Shown piece after piece: positions 18,258-26,422 of a stretch of 54,717 bases of DNA. The position numbers were made by a program, and so were the translations under genes. The notes below the pieces were generated by a model. That model worked only from the letters and a program-made list of their open reading frames with translations, made no database searches and was not told the origin of the DNA. The first letter of the stretch is position 1, and each line of letters starts with the position of its first letter. The DNA comes from Clostridia bacterium. Lineage in GTDB: Bacteria; Bacillota; Clostridia; Christensenellales; CAG-314. The stretch covers positions 1-54,717 of the forward strand of contig JAFVYC010000038.1 in NCBI GenBank assembly GCA_017500855.1, in the 5' to 3' direction.

Positions 18258-19613
18258 GTGGCAAAGTATTTTGGAACTGATGGTTTTCGCGGAAAAGCAA
18301 ACGTTGCGTTGACGGCCGACCATGCCTACAAAATTGGACGTTTTGTCGGTTGGTATTTTAAGCGCAAAAACCCAGCGGAAAAATGCAAAGTTGTTATTGG
18401 TAAAGACACAAGACTTTCTTCCTACATGTTTGAACATGCGCTGACGGCAGGGCTTACGGCATCGGGCGTCGACGTCTACTTGATGCACGTCACAACTACC
18501 GCATCCATTTCCTACATAACAAACAATGGCGATTTTTGTTGTGGCATCATGATTACGGCAAGCCACAACGGCTACACGGACAACGGCATCAAAATTCTCA
18601 ACTGTCACGGGGAAAAGATTGACGATGCATTTGTTGAAATGTTGGAAAACTACATTGACGGCAATTTGGTTGTTGATGGGATTGTTTTGCACAATTTGCC
18701 ATTTGCAACGGAAGAACGCATTGGCAAAGTGGTGGATTTTGTTGATGGTAGAATGCAGTACTTGAACTTTTTGTTTAGCATTGCAAATTTGCAATTGGAC
18801 GGCATGCGCATTGGCATTGACACTGCAAACGGCGCTAGTTGGCAAATTGCGCAAAAACATTTCGAACGCTTGGGCGCAAAACTTTTTGTTTTGGGCGCAA
18901 GCCCTAATGGCACAAACGTCAACAAAGGCGTTGGCTCAACGCACATCGAACGTCTACAGCATTTTGTTCGGGAAAACAATTTGCAAGTTGGCTTTGCATT
19001 CGATGGCGATGCCGACAGATGTTTGTGTGTTGATGAAAACGGCAAAGTGGTGGATGGCGACTTGATTTTGTACCTGTGCGCAAAAGATATGGCGCAAAGG
19101 GGCAAACTTGCAAAAAACACCGTTGTCACAACTGTCATGAGCAACATCGGGCTGTACAAAGCATTAGAAAAAATTGGCATAAACTACTGCAAAACAGCCG
19201 TGGGCGACAGGTTTGTGTACGAAGAAATGCGATCCAACGGTTTTCAACTTGGTGGGGAACAATCGGGGCACGTCATCTTTGGCGAATTGGAAAACACAGG
19301 CGATGGGCTTGTGACTGCAACAAAAGTTTTGCAAATTATGGTGAAACAAAATGCGCCGTTGTCCAAACTTGTGAAGGACGTCAAAATTTTCCCACAAACG
19401 CTTGTCAACGTTGCAGTACATAACAAACAAAAGGTTGTGGAAAGTGAAAAGTTGCAACAAATTGTGCAAAAGCAAAACGAACTTTTGGACGGAAATGGCA
19501 GAGTGCTTGTGCGTGCAAGTGGCACGGAGGAGGTTGTCAGAATAATGGTGGAAGCAGAAACAATTGAACTTTGCCATCAAGTCACAAAGATAGTTCAAAG
19601 CGCAATTGAGTAG
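18258..19613 (+). CDS. glmM: Phosphoglucosamine mutase
   Basis: A 451-residue enzyme that converts glucosamine-6-phosphate to glucosamine-1-phosphate for peptidoglycan precursors. The start KYFGTDGFRG, the phosphoserine loop TASHN with Ser102, the metal loop FDGDADR (about 247-253) and the C-terminal RASGTEE phosphate-binding motif are all present. Length is typical. The start is GTG 18258, with AAAAGGA upstream; it follows the beta-helix gene by 2 nt. No frameshift is seen. The next terminator is at 19717-19747, so the glmM message would carry palindrome copy 2 in its 3' region. Confidence 0.96.
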   Translation: MAKYFGTDGFRGKANVALTADHAYKIGRFVGWYFKRKNPAEKCKVVIGKDTRLSSYMFEHALTAGLTASGVDVYLMHVTTTASISYITNNGDFCCGIMITASHNGYTDNGIKILNCHGEKIDDAFVEMLENYIDGNLVVDGIVLHNLPFATEERIGKVVDFVDGRMQYLNFLFSIANLQLDGMRIGIDTANGASWQIAQKHFERLGAKLFVLGASPNGTNVNKGVGSTHIERLQHFVRENNLQVGFAFDGDADRCLCVDENGKVVDGDLILYLCAKDMAQRGKLAKNTVVTTVMSNIGLYKALEKIGINYCKTAVGDRFVYEEMRSNGFQLGGEQSGHVIFGELENTGDGLVTATKVLQIMVKQNAPLSKLVKDVKIFPQTLVNVAVHNKQKVVESEKLQQIVQKQNELLDGNGRVLVRASGTEEVVRIMVEAETIELCHQVTKIVQSAIE

Positions 19614-19687
19614 TGAAGATATAACATATTGTAGCAACAAATTTACAAATTTCACTCAACCAATATGAAAAATGTCAAAATATAATA

Positions 19688-19706
19688 TACTATCACAAAC
19701 ATAGTA
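19688..19706 (+). promoter_or_regulatory. 19-bp palindrome family, copy 2
   Basis: TACTAT-CACAAAC-ATAGTA directly after a TATAAT (19681-19686) and 11 nt before a terminator hairpin. The right half CATAGTA also fits the sporulation SigG -10 pattern CATnnTA, which is worth noting because spoVA genes follow; however, most other copies are not near sporulation genes. Confidence 0.55.
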
Positions 19707-19716
19707 TTGTAAAAAT

Positions 19717-19747
19717 GCAGTTATGGGCAACCAAACTGCTTTTTTTT
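19717..19747 (+). terminator. Terminator between glmM and spoVAC
   Basis: GCAGTT (19717-19722) and AACTGC (19734-19739) with an 11-nt loop, followed by eight T. Short stem but a clean T-run. Confidence 0.7.
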
Positions 19748-19875
19748 GTTGCGCATCGGTGGTTTAGCAATTGCAAAATTTGAGCAAACTACAACTATGA
19801 AAACAACTTCAACAAGAAAGGCTTTTGCCAATATCGACGAAAAGGAGCAGTGCTTTCCACAAGCACCAAACAAGC

Positions 19876-20322
19876 ATGAAAAGAATAAGCAAAGATAACT
19901 ACAAATCCTACGTGTTCCAAAAGATGCCCAAAAGTTCTCACTTCAAAAACATGTTTTGGGCGTTTGTTGTTGGTGGAACAATTTGCACAATTGGTCAAGG
20001 GTTCATTGAACTGTACAAAATTTGGTTCGACGTGCAAATGGCAACTGCGCTTGCTTCGGCAAGCCTTGTGCTACTAGCAGGCATTTTGACGGGGCTTGGC
20101 GTCTACGACAACATTGGGCGTTTTGCAGGCGCAGGCTCAACAATTCCCATCACGGGTTTTTCCAATGCTATTGTCAGCCCTGCATTGGAGTTCCGTGCTG
20201 AAGGCTACATCTACGGGCTTGGCGCAAAATTGTTTCAAGTGGCAGGTCCTGTCATTGTCAACGGCGTTGCCGTTTCCGTTTTGGTGGGTGTTTTGTACGT
20301 TATTTTTGGAGGGTTGTTTTGA
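19876..20322 (+). CDS. spoVAC: Stage V sporulation protein AC
   Basis: A 148-residue membrane protein of the SpoVA complex, which moves Ca-dipicolinic acid into the forespore and out at germination. Several hydrophobic helices are visible, with FVVGGTICTIGQ, GVYDNIGRFAGAGSTIPITGF and a C-terminal helix typical of SpoVAC. I chose ATG 19876, which matches the usual N-terminus, although no good ribosome site lies before it; TTG 19825 (AAAGG 3 nt upstream) would add 17 residues. The stop overlaps the spoVAD start. Transcription in the forespore (SigG) is expected from the family and was not seen clearly. Confidence 0.94.
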   Translation: MKRISKDNYKSYVFQKMPKSSHFKNMFWAFVVGGTICTIGQGFIELYKIWFDVQMATALASASLVLLAGILTGLGVYDNIGRFAGAGSTIPITGFSNAIVSPALEFRAEGYIYGLGAKLFQVAGPVIVNGVAVSVLVGVLYVIFGGLF

Positions 20323-21320
20323 AATTCTACAAGTCTACAACTTTAACTTTCAAAAATGCACACGTTCTTGGTGGCTACACAGTTGCCGGTCCAAAAGAAA
20401 ACGCAGGCAAATACCACGGCAAGTTTGATTTGGCGCTTCAAAACGACATGTTTGGGCAAAAAACGTTTGAAAGAGCCGAACGAAAAATGTTCGAACACGC
20501 AATGGATGGCGCTCTTGCAAAATGCAACCTTGGCCACGACGAATTGGACCTTATTTGTGGTGGGGATTTGCTAAATCAAATAATTTCCACGTCTTTTTCG
20601 GCAAAAAAGTACCATTGTGGATTTTTGGGACTGTACAATGCGTGCGCAACCTTCGTGGAAAGCCTTATCGTTGGCGCAAGCATGCTAAACAATGGTCTAA
20701 ACAATGTGCTTTGTGTTGCAGGCAGTCACTTTTCCACGGCGGAAAGGCAGTATCGATACCCACTTGAACTAGGTGTGTTGCGTTCCCCCGTCACACAATG
20801 GACAGCAACGGGCGTTGGCGCAACGGTTTTGGCAAGTCAAGTGCACAAACCTGTTCCAAAGGTTGTTTCGGCAACAATTGGCAGGGTTTTGGACTATGGC
20901 ATTTTGGACTTGAACAACATGGGCGCAGCAATGGCGCCATCGGCTTGCGACACTTTGCTTCAGCATTTTTCCAACACAAACACCAATCCAACGCACTACG
21001 ACGCCATTTACACAGGCGATCTTGGCAAACTTGGCAAGGATATTTTGCTGGATTTGCTTTTGCAAGACGGATTTGATGCATCAAAGGTTCTTCACGACTG
21101 TGGCGCAAGCTTGTTCTTCGAAGAACAGCAAACCTACCAAGGCGCAAGTGGCGCTGCGTGTACGGCATTGGTGTTCAATTGCCATTTGCTACACAAATTG
21201 GCTGTTGGCAAGTACAAAAGAATTCTTCTTGCGGGTACGGGCGCATTGATGAGCCCAACAAGTTCCTTCCAAGGGGACAGCATTCCTGCAATAACACATG
21301 TTGTGGAGGTACAAGCCTAG
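20319..21320 (+). CDS. spoVAD: Stage V sporulation protein AD
   Basis: A 333-residue cytosolic SpoVA subunit with a thiolase-like fold, known in Bacillus to bind dipicolinic acid. The segments GYTVAGPKE, CGGDLLNQI, GLYNACATFVE and HFSTAERQ[YF]R are the family's. The start is TTG 20319, overlapping the spoVAC stop by 4 nt (TTGA), which indicates coupled translation. The stop TAG overlaps the GTG of spoVAE. No defect is seen. Confidence 0.95.
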   Translation: MKFYKSTTLTFKNAHVLGGYTVAGPKENAGKYHGKFDLALQNDMFGQKTFERAERKMFEHAMDGALAKCNLGHDELDLICGGDLLNQIISTSFSAKKYHCGFLGLYNACATFVESLIVGASMLNNGLNNVLCVAGSHFSTAERQYRYPLELGVLRSPVTQWTATGVGATVLASQVHKPVPKVVSATIGRVLDYGILDLNNMGAAMAPSACDTLLQHFSNTNTNPTHYDAIYTGDLGKLGKDILLDLLLQDGFDASKVLHDCGASLFFEEQQTYQGASGAACTALVFNCHLLHKLAVGKYKRILLAGTGALMSPTSSFQGDSIPAITHVVEVQA

Positions 21321-21688
21321 TGGATTTGTTAGTTTTTGTAAAGGCATTTTTGGTTGGTGGTGCAATTTGTACCATTGGACAAGTTATCATAAATTTCACG
21401 CATCTCACAAATGGCAAAATCTTGGTGCTGTTTTTGGTTGTAGGTGCAGTTTTGGAAACTTTTGGACTGTACGGCAAACTTGTGGATTTTGCAGGTGCTG
21501 GCGCATCCGTACCCATCAGCGGTTTTGGCAGTAGCCTTGTGCGTGGCGCAATCAAGGGCGCAAAGGAGGGTGGACTTATTGGCGCAATCAAGGGTGGCCT
21601 TGCCGAAACTTCCCTTGGAATTTCCGTTGCCATTGTTTCCGGCTACCTAGTTGCCATTTTTTGCAAACCAAAAACCAAGAAACGCTAG
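21320..21688 (+). CDS. spoVAE: Stage V sporulation protein AE (SpoVAEb type)
   Basis: A 122-residue membrane protein paralogous to SpoVAC: FLVGGAICTIGQ near the N-terminus and GLYGKLVDFAGAGASVPISGFG in the middle, ending in basic KPKTKKR. The start is GTG 21320 inside the TAGTG overlap with the spoVAD stop. C, D and E form the core of the SpoVA channel; spoVAA, spoVAB and spoVAF are not in the window, as in many clostridia. Confidence 0.93.
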   Translation: MDLLVFVKAFLVGGAICTIGQVIINFTHLTNGKILVLFLVVGAVLETFGLYGKLVDFAGAGASVPISGFGSSLVRGAIKGAKEGGLIGAIKGGLAETSLGISVAIVSGYLVAIFCKPKTKKR

Positions 21689-22011
21689 AAATTCCCGTTT
21701 CAAGCAAACGGTGCAACGCAAGGTGCTTTTTTTGCTTCAAGCAGACTACCATGCGTAGAATTTTTTCAAGCATTAAAGTATCGTTGGAAATTTTTGCTGT
21801 AACCTAGGAACTGGATTTTTTGTGTATAATATCGAAATCCTTTGTGCATTGGCTCAAAATCTTGCTCCTTGCAAATGGTTTTGGAGTTTGATTGCAAGTT
21901 GCTGCAAAAAGGTGTTTCGTCGACATCCGTTGCTTGGCTCAATTTTCTATTTGCCTAGCAATTGCTTTCACATTTTGCAAGGGTTTGGAATATACTTAGG
22001 CAAGGTGAGTT

Positions 22012-22671
22012 ATGTCTAGGTACGTTTTGGTTAGAAAACGCAAAAAAGCAAAAAGGTCAAGGTTGGTGGTGGTTGTTGCAGTCGTGCTTGTTTGCGCAAT
22101 AGTTTGCTTGTACGCTTTGTACGTTCGAAGCATGTCGCCAACCATCAAAATCATTGCCAAGGCAGAAGTGGAAAGCCAACTGAACGTTGCAATTCACAAT
22201 GCCGTGGTGGAAGTTTTTGGACGGTATGCTTATGCAGATTTTGTAACTATCGAGCAAGACAGTCAGCAAAACGTGCTTTTGGTAAAATCCAATGCGCAAC
22301 AAATCAACGACTTGTCGTTGGCGCTTGCAACGACTGTGCAAAACGCCATTAGTCAACTTGCCGAAAGGGAAATAGCCATTGCTTTGGGCACTTTGTCGGG
22401 CATTCCGTTGCTTGCCGAGAAGGGCCCAAATTTGTACGTCTACCTGCAACCAGTTGGCAAAACGCAATGTTCTATTCAAAGCACTTTTCAAAGCGCAGGT
22501 ATCAATCAAACTCTACATCGCATCTACGTCAACGTGCAAACGAAAATAGATTTGGTGGTGCCGTCGGAACACTACGTCATTCAAAACGACTTGCCTGTGC
22601 TACTTTGCGAAAGCATCATTGTGGGCAAAGTGCCACAAACCTACTTGCAAGGTGGCTTTTTGCCACTATAA
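22012..22671 (+). CDS. yunB: Sporulation protein YunB
   Basis: A 219-residue protein: basic N-terminus (RKRKKAKRSR), one transmembrane helix (about 18-38), then an extracytoplasmic or intermembrane domain with SPTIKIIAKAEVES, IALGTLSG and the ending ESIIVGKVPQTYL found in the YunB family. YunB is produced in the mother cell during sporulation in Bacillus; its precise job is unclear. An AGGTGAG site precedes ATG 22012. An imperfect inverted repeat (TTGCCTAG 21951-21958 with CTTAGGCAA 21995-22003) ends at that site. A TATAAT lies at 21825-21830, without a clear -35. Confidence 0.9.
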   Translation: MSRYVLVRKRKKAKRSRLVVVVAVVLVCAIVCLYALYVRSMSPTIKIIAKAEVESQLNVAIHNAVVEVFGRYAYADFVTIEQDSQQNVLLVKSNAQQINDLSLALATTVQNAISQLAEREIAIALGTLSGIPLLAEKGPNLYVYLQPVGKTQCSIQSTFQSAGINQTLHRIYVNVQTKIDLVVPSEHYVIQNDLPVLLCESIIVGKVPQTYLQGGFLPL

Positions 22672-22744
22672 ACGCAAATTTTGTTGCCAAACTCAGCAAA
22701 AACTGTTGTCAATATTTGCAATATTTGATATAATAACAAAGTAT

Positions 22745-22993
22745 TTGATATATCTACAAACATTGACGAAGCAAAAGAGTTTGCGAGCAACAAAGTTTAG
22801 CGAGTGGGAGACGGTGCAAGTCCTGCCTTTGTCGCAAAAAGATATTCCCTTCCGAGTTCAAAATGTGAACACAAAAGTAGCATTTTGCGTGTGATTTCCG
22901 TTACAAAATCCCAAAGGAAAGGCATTGCCTTTCGAATCTAGGTGGTACCACGGTATTTTTTTCGTCCTAACTTTTGGTTGGGACGTTTTTTTT
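22745..22993 (+). promoter_or_regulatory. T-box leader controlling pheST
   Basis: A tRNA-sensing T-box riboswitch. Stem I has the distal-loop GGTGCAAGTCC; a GAACACAAAAGTAG segment follows, and the T-box core AGGTGGTACCACGG lies at 22940-22953. The terminator pairs CGTCCTAAC (22963-22971) with GTTGGGACG (22977-22985), followed by eight T (22986-22993). A TTC (Phe) codon sits in the expected specifier part (within 22843-22856). Uncharged tRNA-Phe should stabilise the antiterminator and raise pheST expression. The 5' limit is approximate. Confidence 0.93.
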
Positions 22994-23008
22994 ATAAGGA
23001 GAAGACTT

Positions 23009-24028
23009 ATGGCAGACAAAATTTTTGAAATTCAAACCGTTTGTTGTCAAGAACTTGAAAAGTGCGACTGTCTTCAGGCGTTGCAAGATTTGCGAGTTAG
23101 ATATCTTGGCAAAAGTGGCGAATTGACAGCATTGCTCAAAAGTATCAAGGATCTTGCGCAAGAAGAACGTCCTGCTTTCGGCAACAAAGTCAACGAACTT
23201 CGCAAGTTGTTGGAAACACTTTTTGCCAACAAAACAACTGCGTTGAAATGCTCGGAAATGCAACGCAAGTTGCAACAGGAAAAGGTTGACATCAGCCTTA
23301 CAACAATGCAACCCCGTGGCGCTTTGCACCCTGTGACGTTGGTAGAAAAAACCATTTGCGATTTGCTCATTGCAATGGGCTTTGAAGTGCTTTCCGGCCC
23401 CGAAGTAGAAACGGACTACTACAACTTCCAAGCGCTCAATATCCCTGCTGATCACCCTGCTCGTGACATGCAAGACACCTTCTACATTGCTGAAGGCATT
23501 TTGCTTCGCACGCAAACAAGTTGCATGCAAGCACGCCACATGGAAAAGAAGCAACCACCCATCAAAATGATTTGCCCCGGCAAAGTGTACCGTTCGGACA
23601 GCGATGCTTCACACTCGCCTGTGTTCCATCAAATTGAAGGCTTGGTGGTGGACGAAAACATCACTTTGTGCGACTTGAAGGGCACTTTGCAATACCTTGC
23701 TTCGCACTTGTTTGGCGAAGACACCCAAGTTAGATTCCGTCCAAGCTACTTCCCATTTACTGAACCAAGCGTGGAAGTAGACTTGACCTGCAGTAACTGC
23801 CATGGCAAGGGTTGTTCCCTTTGCAAAGGCACAGGTTGGATTGAAGTACTTGGCGCAGGCATGGTAAACCCAGTTGTTTTGGAAAACTGTGGCATTGACA
23901 GCACAAAGTACACAGGCTATGCGTTTGGCCTTGGCGTGGAACGCATTGCAATGATCAAGTACGGCATCCCCGACATCCGTCTTTTCTACGAAAATGACGT
24001 GAGATTTTTGAAACAATTTGGTAAATAG
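23009..24028 (+). CDS. pheS: Phenylalanyl-tRNA synthetase alpha subunit
   Basis: A 339-residue class II synthetase subunit. An N-terminal coiled coil (about 1-90) binds tRNA; the catalytic core has motif 2-like FHQIEG and motif 3 GFGLGVERI-type sequence (YAFGLGVERIAM). It forms an alpha2beta2 tetramer with PheT. I chose ATG 23009, preceded by AAGGAG 16 nt after the T-box terminator, because the open frame upstream belongs to the riboswitch. It is 12 nt before pheT. Confidence 0.97.
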   Translation: MADKIFEIQTVCCQELEKCDCLQALQDLRVRYLGKSGELTALLKSIKDLAQEERPAFGNKVNELRKLLETLFANKTTALKCSEMQRKLQQEKVDISLTTMQPRGALHPVTLVEKTICDLLIAMGFEVLSGPEVETDYYNFQALNIPADHPARDMQDTFYIAEGILLRTQTSCMQARHMEKKQPPIKMICPGKVYRSDSDASHSPVFHQIEGLVVDENITLCDLKGTLQYLASHLFGEDTQVRFRPSYFPFTEPSVEVDLTCSNCHGKGCSLCKGTGWIEVLGAGMVNPVVLENCGIDSTKYTGYAFGLGVERIAMIKYGIPDIRLFYENDVRFLKQFGK

Positions 24029-24040
24029 GAGGAAAACGAA

Positions 24041-26413
24041 ATGAAACTACCTCTTTCTTGGTTGAAAGACTACGTTGATATCACCGAAAGTATCGACGTT
24101 CTTTGCAAAAAAATGGTGGACATCGGTTTGGAAATTGAAGAATTGGTGTACCTTGGAGAAAACGTTACCAACGTCAAAGTTTGCCAAATTGTTGAAATTG
24201 CTCAACACCCCAATGCAGAACGTTTGCTTTGTTGCAAGGTTGACATTGGCGAACAAATCATCCCAATTGTCACAAATGATCATCACGTTCAAGTTGGCGA
24301 CAAAGTGCCCGTTGCTTTGCACGGCGCAACGCTTGCCAACGGATTGCAAATCAAAAAGGGCAAAATGCGTGGCGAAGAATCTTGGGGCATGTTTTGTGGA
24401 CCTGAAGAACTTGGCGTAACAAAAGATATGTACCCAAATGCCGACGTGGACGGCGTGCTTGTGCTTTTGCCAACTGCAGTTGTTGGCGAAGATATTCGCA
24501 AAGAAGTTGGCATTGACGACTACATTTTGGACGTTGGCATCACTGCAAACCGTCAAGACTGCAACAGCGTTTTGGGGCTTGCAAGGGAAGTTGCCGTTGC
24601 TCTTGGCAAAGAGTGCAAAGAACCGGACGTTTCCTACACAGAGTGCCAAGTGCCAACTCGTGACCTTGTGACTGCGGAAGTGCAAGATTTTGACGTTTGT
24701 CCAAGCTACTTCATGCAAGGCGTTGTTGACGTAAAAATAGAAAAATCCCCACTTTGGATGACAAGCAGGCTTGCAAAAGTTGGGCTTCACGGAATCAACA
24801 ACTTGGTAGACATCACAAACTACGTTTTGTACGAAATTGGTCAACCAATGCACGCCTTCGACCAAGCCGACGTTTCCGACAAAACAATTATTGTTCGCCG
24901 TGCAAAGGATGGCGAAACAATTGTGCCACTTGACGGAAAAGAGTACACTTTGACAAACGAAGACCTTGTTATTGCCGACAAATCCCGTGCAGTTGGCCTT
25001 GCCGGCGTTATGGGTGGCGCAAACAGTGGCATCAAGGACAGCACAACTTGCGTGTTGTTTGAAAGCGCAACTTTTGCCCGTGGCAACATCCGTCGCACAA
25101 GCCGTAGGCTTGGATTGCGTTCCGATTCCGCTGCCCGTTTCGAAAAGGGCATTGAATGCGCAACAAACATTTTGGGCTTGAACCGTGCGTTGCACCTTGT
25201 TGAACAACTTGGCGCAGGACGTGTTGCAAAAGGTGCCTACTGCCTTGGCAAAATGCCCGAAACCAAAACAATTGTGTTTGAACAAAGTCGCATTGCAAAA
25301 CTTTTGGGCATCACAATTGAGGAACAACGCATTGTTTCCATTTTGCAATCGCTCAACATCCAAACAAGCATCGAAAATGGTGTGGTAACTTGCATTGTTC
25401 CACCTTACCGTGACGATATTTCCCGTGACTGCGACATCATTGAAGAACTTATTCGTGTGTACGGCTACGACAACATTTCTGGAACTTTGATGGAAAACTC
25501 TCACATCACAAGTGGTGGAAAGACTTCCGACGACACTCTTGTGGACAAGGCAAGGGAAGTTTTGAACGGAATGAGGTACAACGAGTGCATTTTCTATCCA
25601 TTTGGTGGGAAAGCGTTGTTCGAAAAGGCTTCGCTTGAACCAATTGACGAAAGTGCGTACATCAAGTTGCTCAACCCAATTGGCGAAGAACTTTCCATGA
25701 TGAACAGAAGCCTTGCTCCAAACATGCTTCAATGCGCAAGTTTGAACCTTTCCAGAAAAAACAGCCATTTGAAACTGTTTGAAGTTGGCAAAGTGTACCT
25801 TTCCGATGTTTTGCCACTTGTTGAACTTCCCGAAGAACAAAAACGCATTTCCATTTGCGCAACGGACACAACATTCGATTGTTTCCGTGACGACGTTTTG
25901 CAAGTTTTGTACGCATTCTGCGACAAGGCAACCTTGCAACGTTCCGCACAAAGCATTTTGCACCCCGGCATTTCCGCCGACATTGTTGTGGATGGCGAAA
26001 TCGTTGGCTTCTTTGGCAAAATTCACCCACAAATTGCCGAAAACTTCAACATAGAAACCTCGTGTTTCTATGCCGAACTCAACTTTGACTTGCTCAAAAC
26101 AAAAGTTCGTGGTGCAATCAAGTACCAACCAATTGCAAAGTATCCATCCATCACACGTGACTTTGCATTTGTTGCCGACGAAGACGTTCCTGCGCAAGGC
26201 ATTTTGGACGTGTTCTTGGCATTGCCACTTGTAGAAGATGCGCAATTGTTCGACGTTTACCGTGGAGAGCAACTTTGCGCAGGCAAAAAGTCCCTTGCAA
26301 TTTCCGTTGTGTTCCGTGATTTGAACAAAACTTTGCAAGACAGCGACATTGAAAAACAAGTTGCAAAAGCATTGAAAAATATTCAAGAAAAATTTGGCGC
26401 ATGTTTGCGCTAG
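24041..26413 (+). CDS. pheT: Phenylalanyl-tRNA synthetase beta subunit
   Basis: A 790-residue subunit with the usual order: N-terminal segment MKLPLSWLKDYVD, tRNA-binding OB domain (about 40-150), B3/B4 editing domain (about 200-390, GVMGG), B5 domain, catalytic-like core, and a C-terminal anticodon-binding FDX-ACB domain (KYPSITRDFAFV onward). AGGAGG precedes ATG 24041. Full length, no disruption. The editing domain would hydrolyse Tyr-tRNA-Phe. Confidence 0.97.
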   Translation: MKLPLSWLKDYVDITESIDVLCKKMVDIGLEIEELVYLGENVTNVKVCQIVEIAQHPNAERLLCCKVDIGEQIIPIVTNDHHVQVGDKVPVALHGATLANGLQIKKGKMRGEESWGMFCGPEELGVTKDMYPNADVDGVLVLLPTAVVGEDIRKEVGIDDYILDVGITANRQDCNSVLGLAREVAVALGKECKEPDVSYTECQVPTRDLVTAEVQDFDVCPSYFMQGVVDVKIEKSPLWMTSRLAKVGLHGINNLVDITNYVLYEIGQPMHAFDQADVSDKTIIVRRAKDGETIVPLDGKEYTLTNEDLVIADKSRAVGLAGVMGGANSGIKDSTTCVLFESATFARGNIRRTSRRLGLRSDSAARFEKGIECATNILGLNRALHLVEQLGAGRVAKGAYCLGKMPETKTIVFEQSRIAKLLGITIEEQRIVSILQSLNIQTSIENGVVTCIVPPYRDDISRDCDIIEELIRVYGYDNISGTLMENSHITSGGKTSDDTLVDKAREVLNGMRYNECIFYPFGGKALFEKASLEPIDESAYIKLLNPIGEELSMMNRSLAPNMLQCASLNLSRKNSHLKLFEVGKVYLSDVLPLVELPEEQKRISICATDTTFDCFRDDVLQVLYAFCDKATLQRSAQSILHPGISADIVVDGEIVGFFGKIHPQIAENFNIETSCFYAELNFDLLKTKVRGAIKYQPIAKYPSITRDFAFVADEDVPAQGILDVFLALPLVEDAQLFDVYRGEQLCAGKKSLAISVVFRDLNKTLQDSDIEKQVAKALKNIQEKFGACLR

Positions 26414-26422
26414 GAGACTACA

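Noticed and set aside
19688..19706. The 19-bp sites as SigG sporulation promoters
   Set aside because: CATArTA fits the SigG -10, but the left arm TAyTAT at fixed spacing is not a SigG feature, no consistent -35 is present at 17-18 bp, and most copies are not near sporulation genes.
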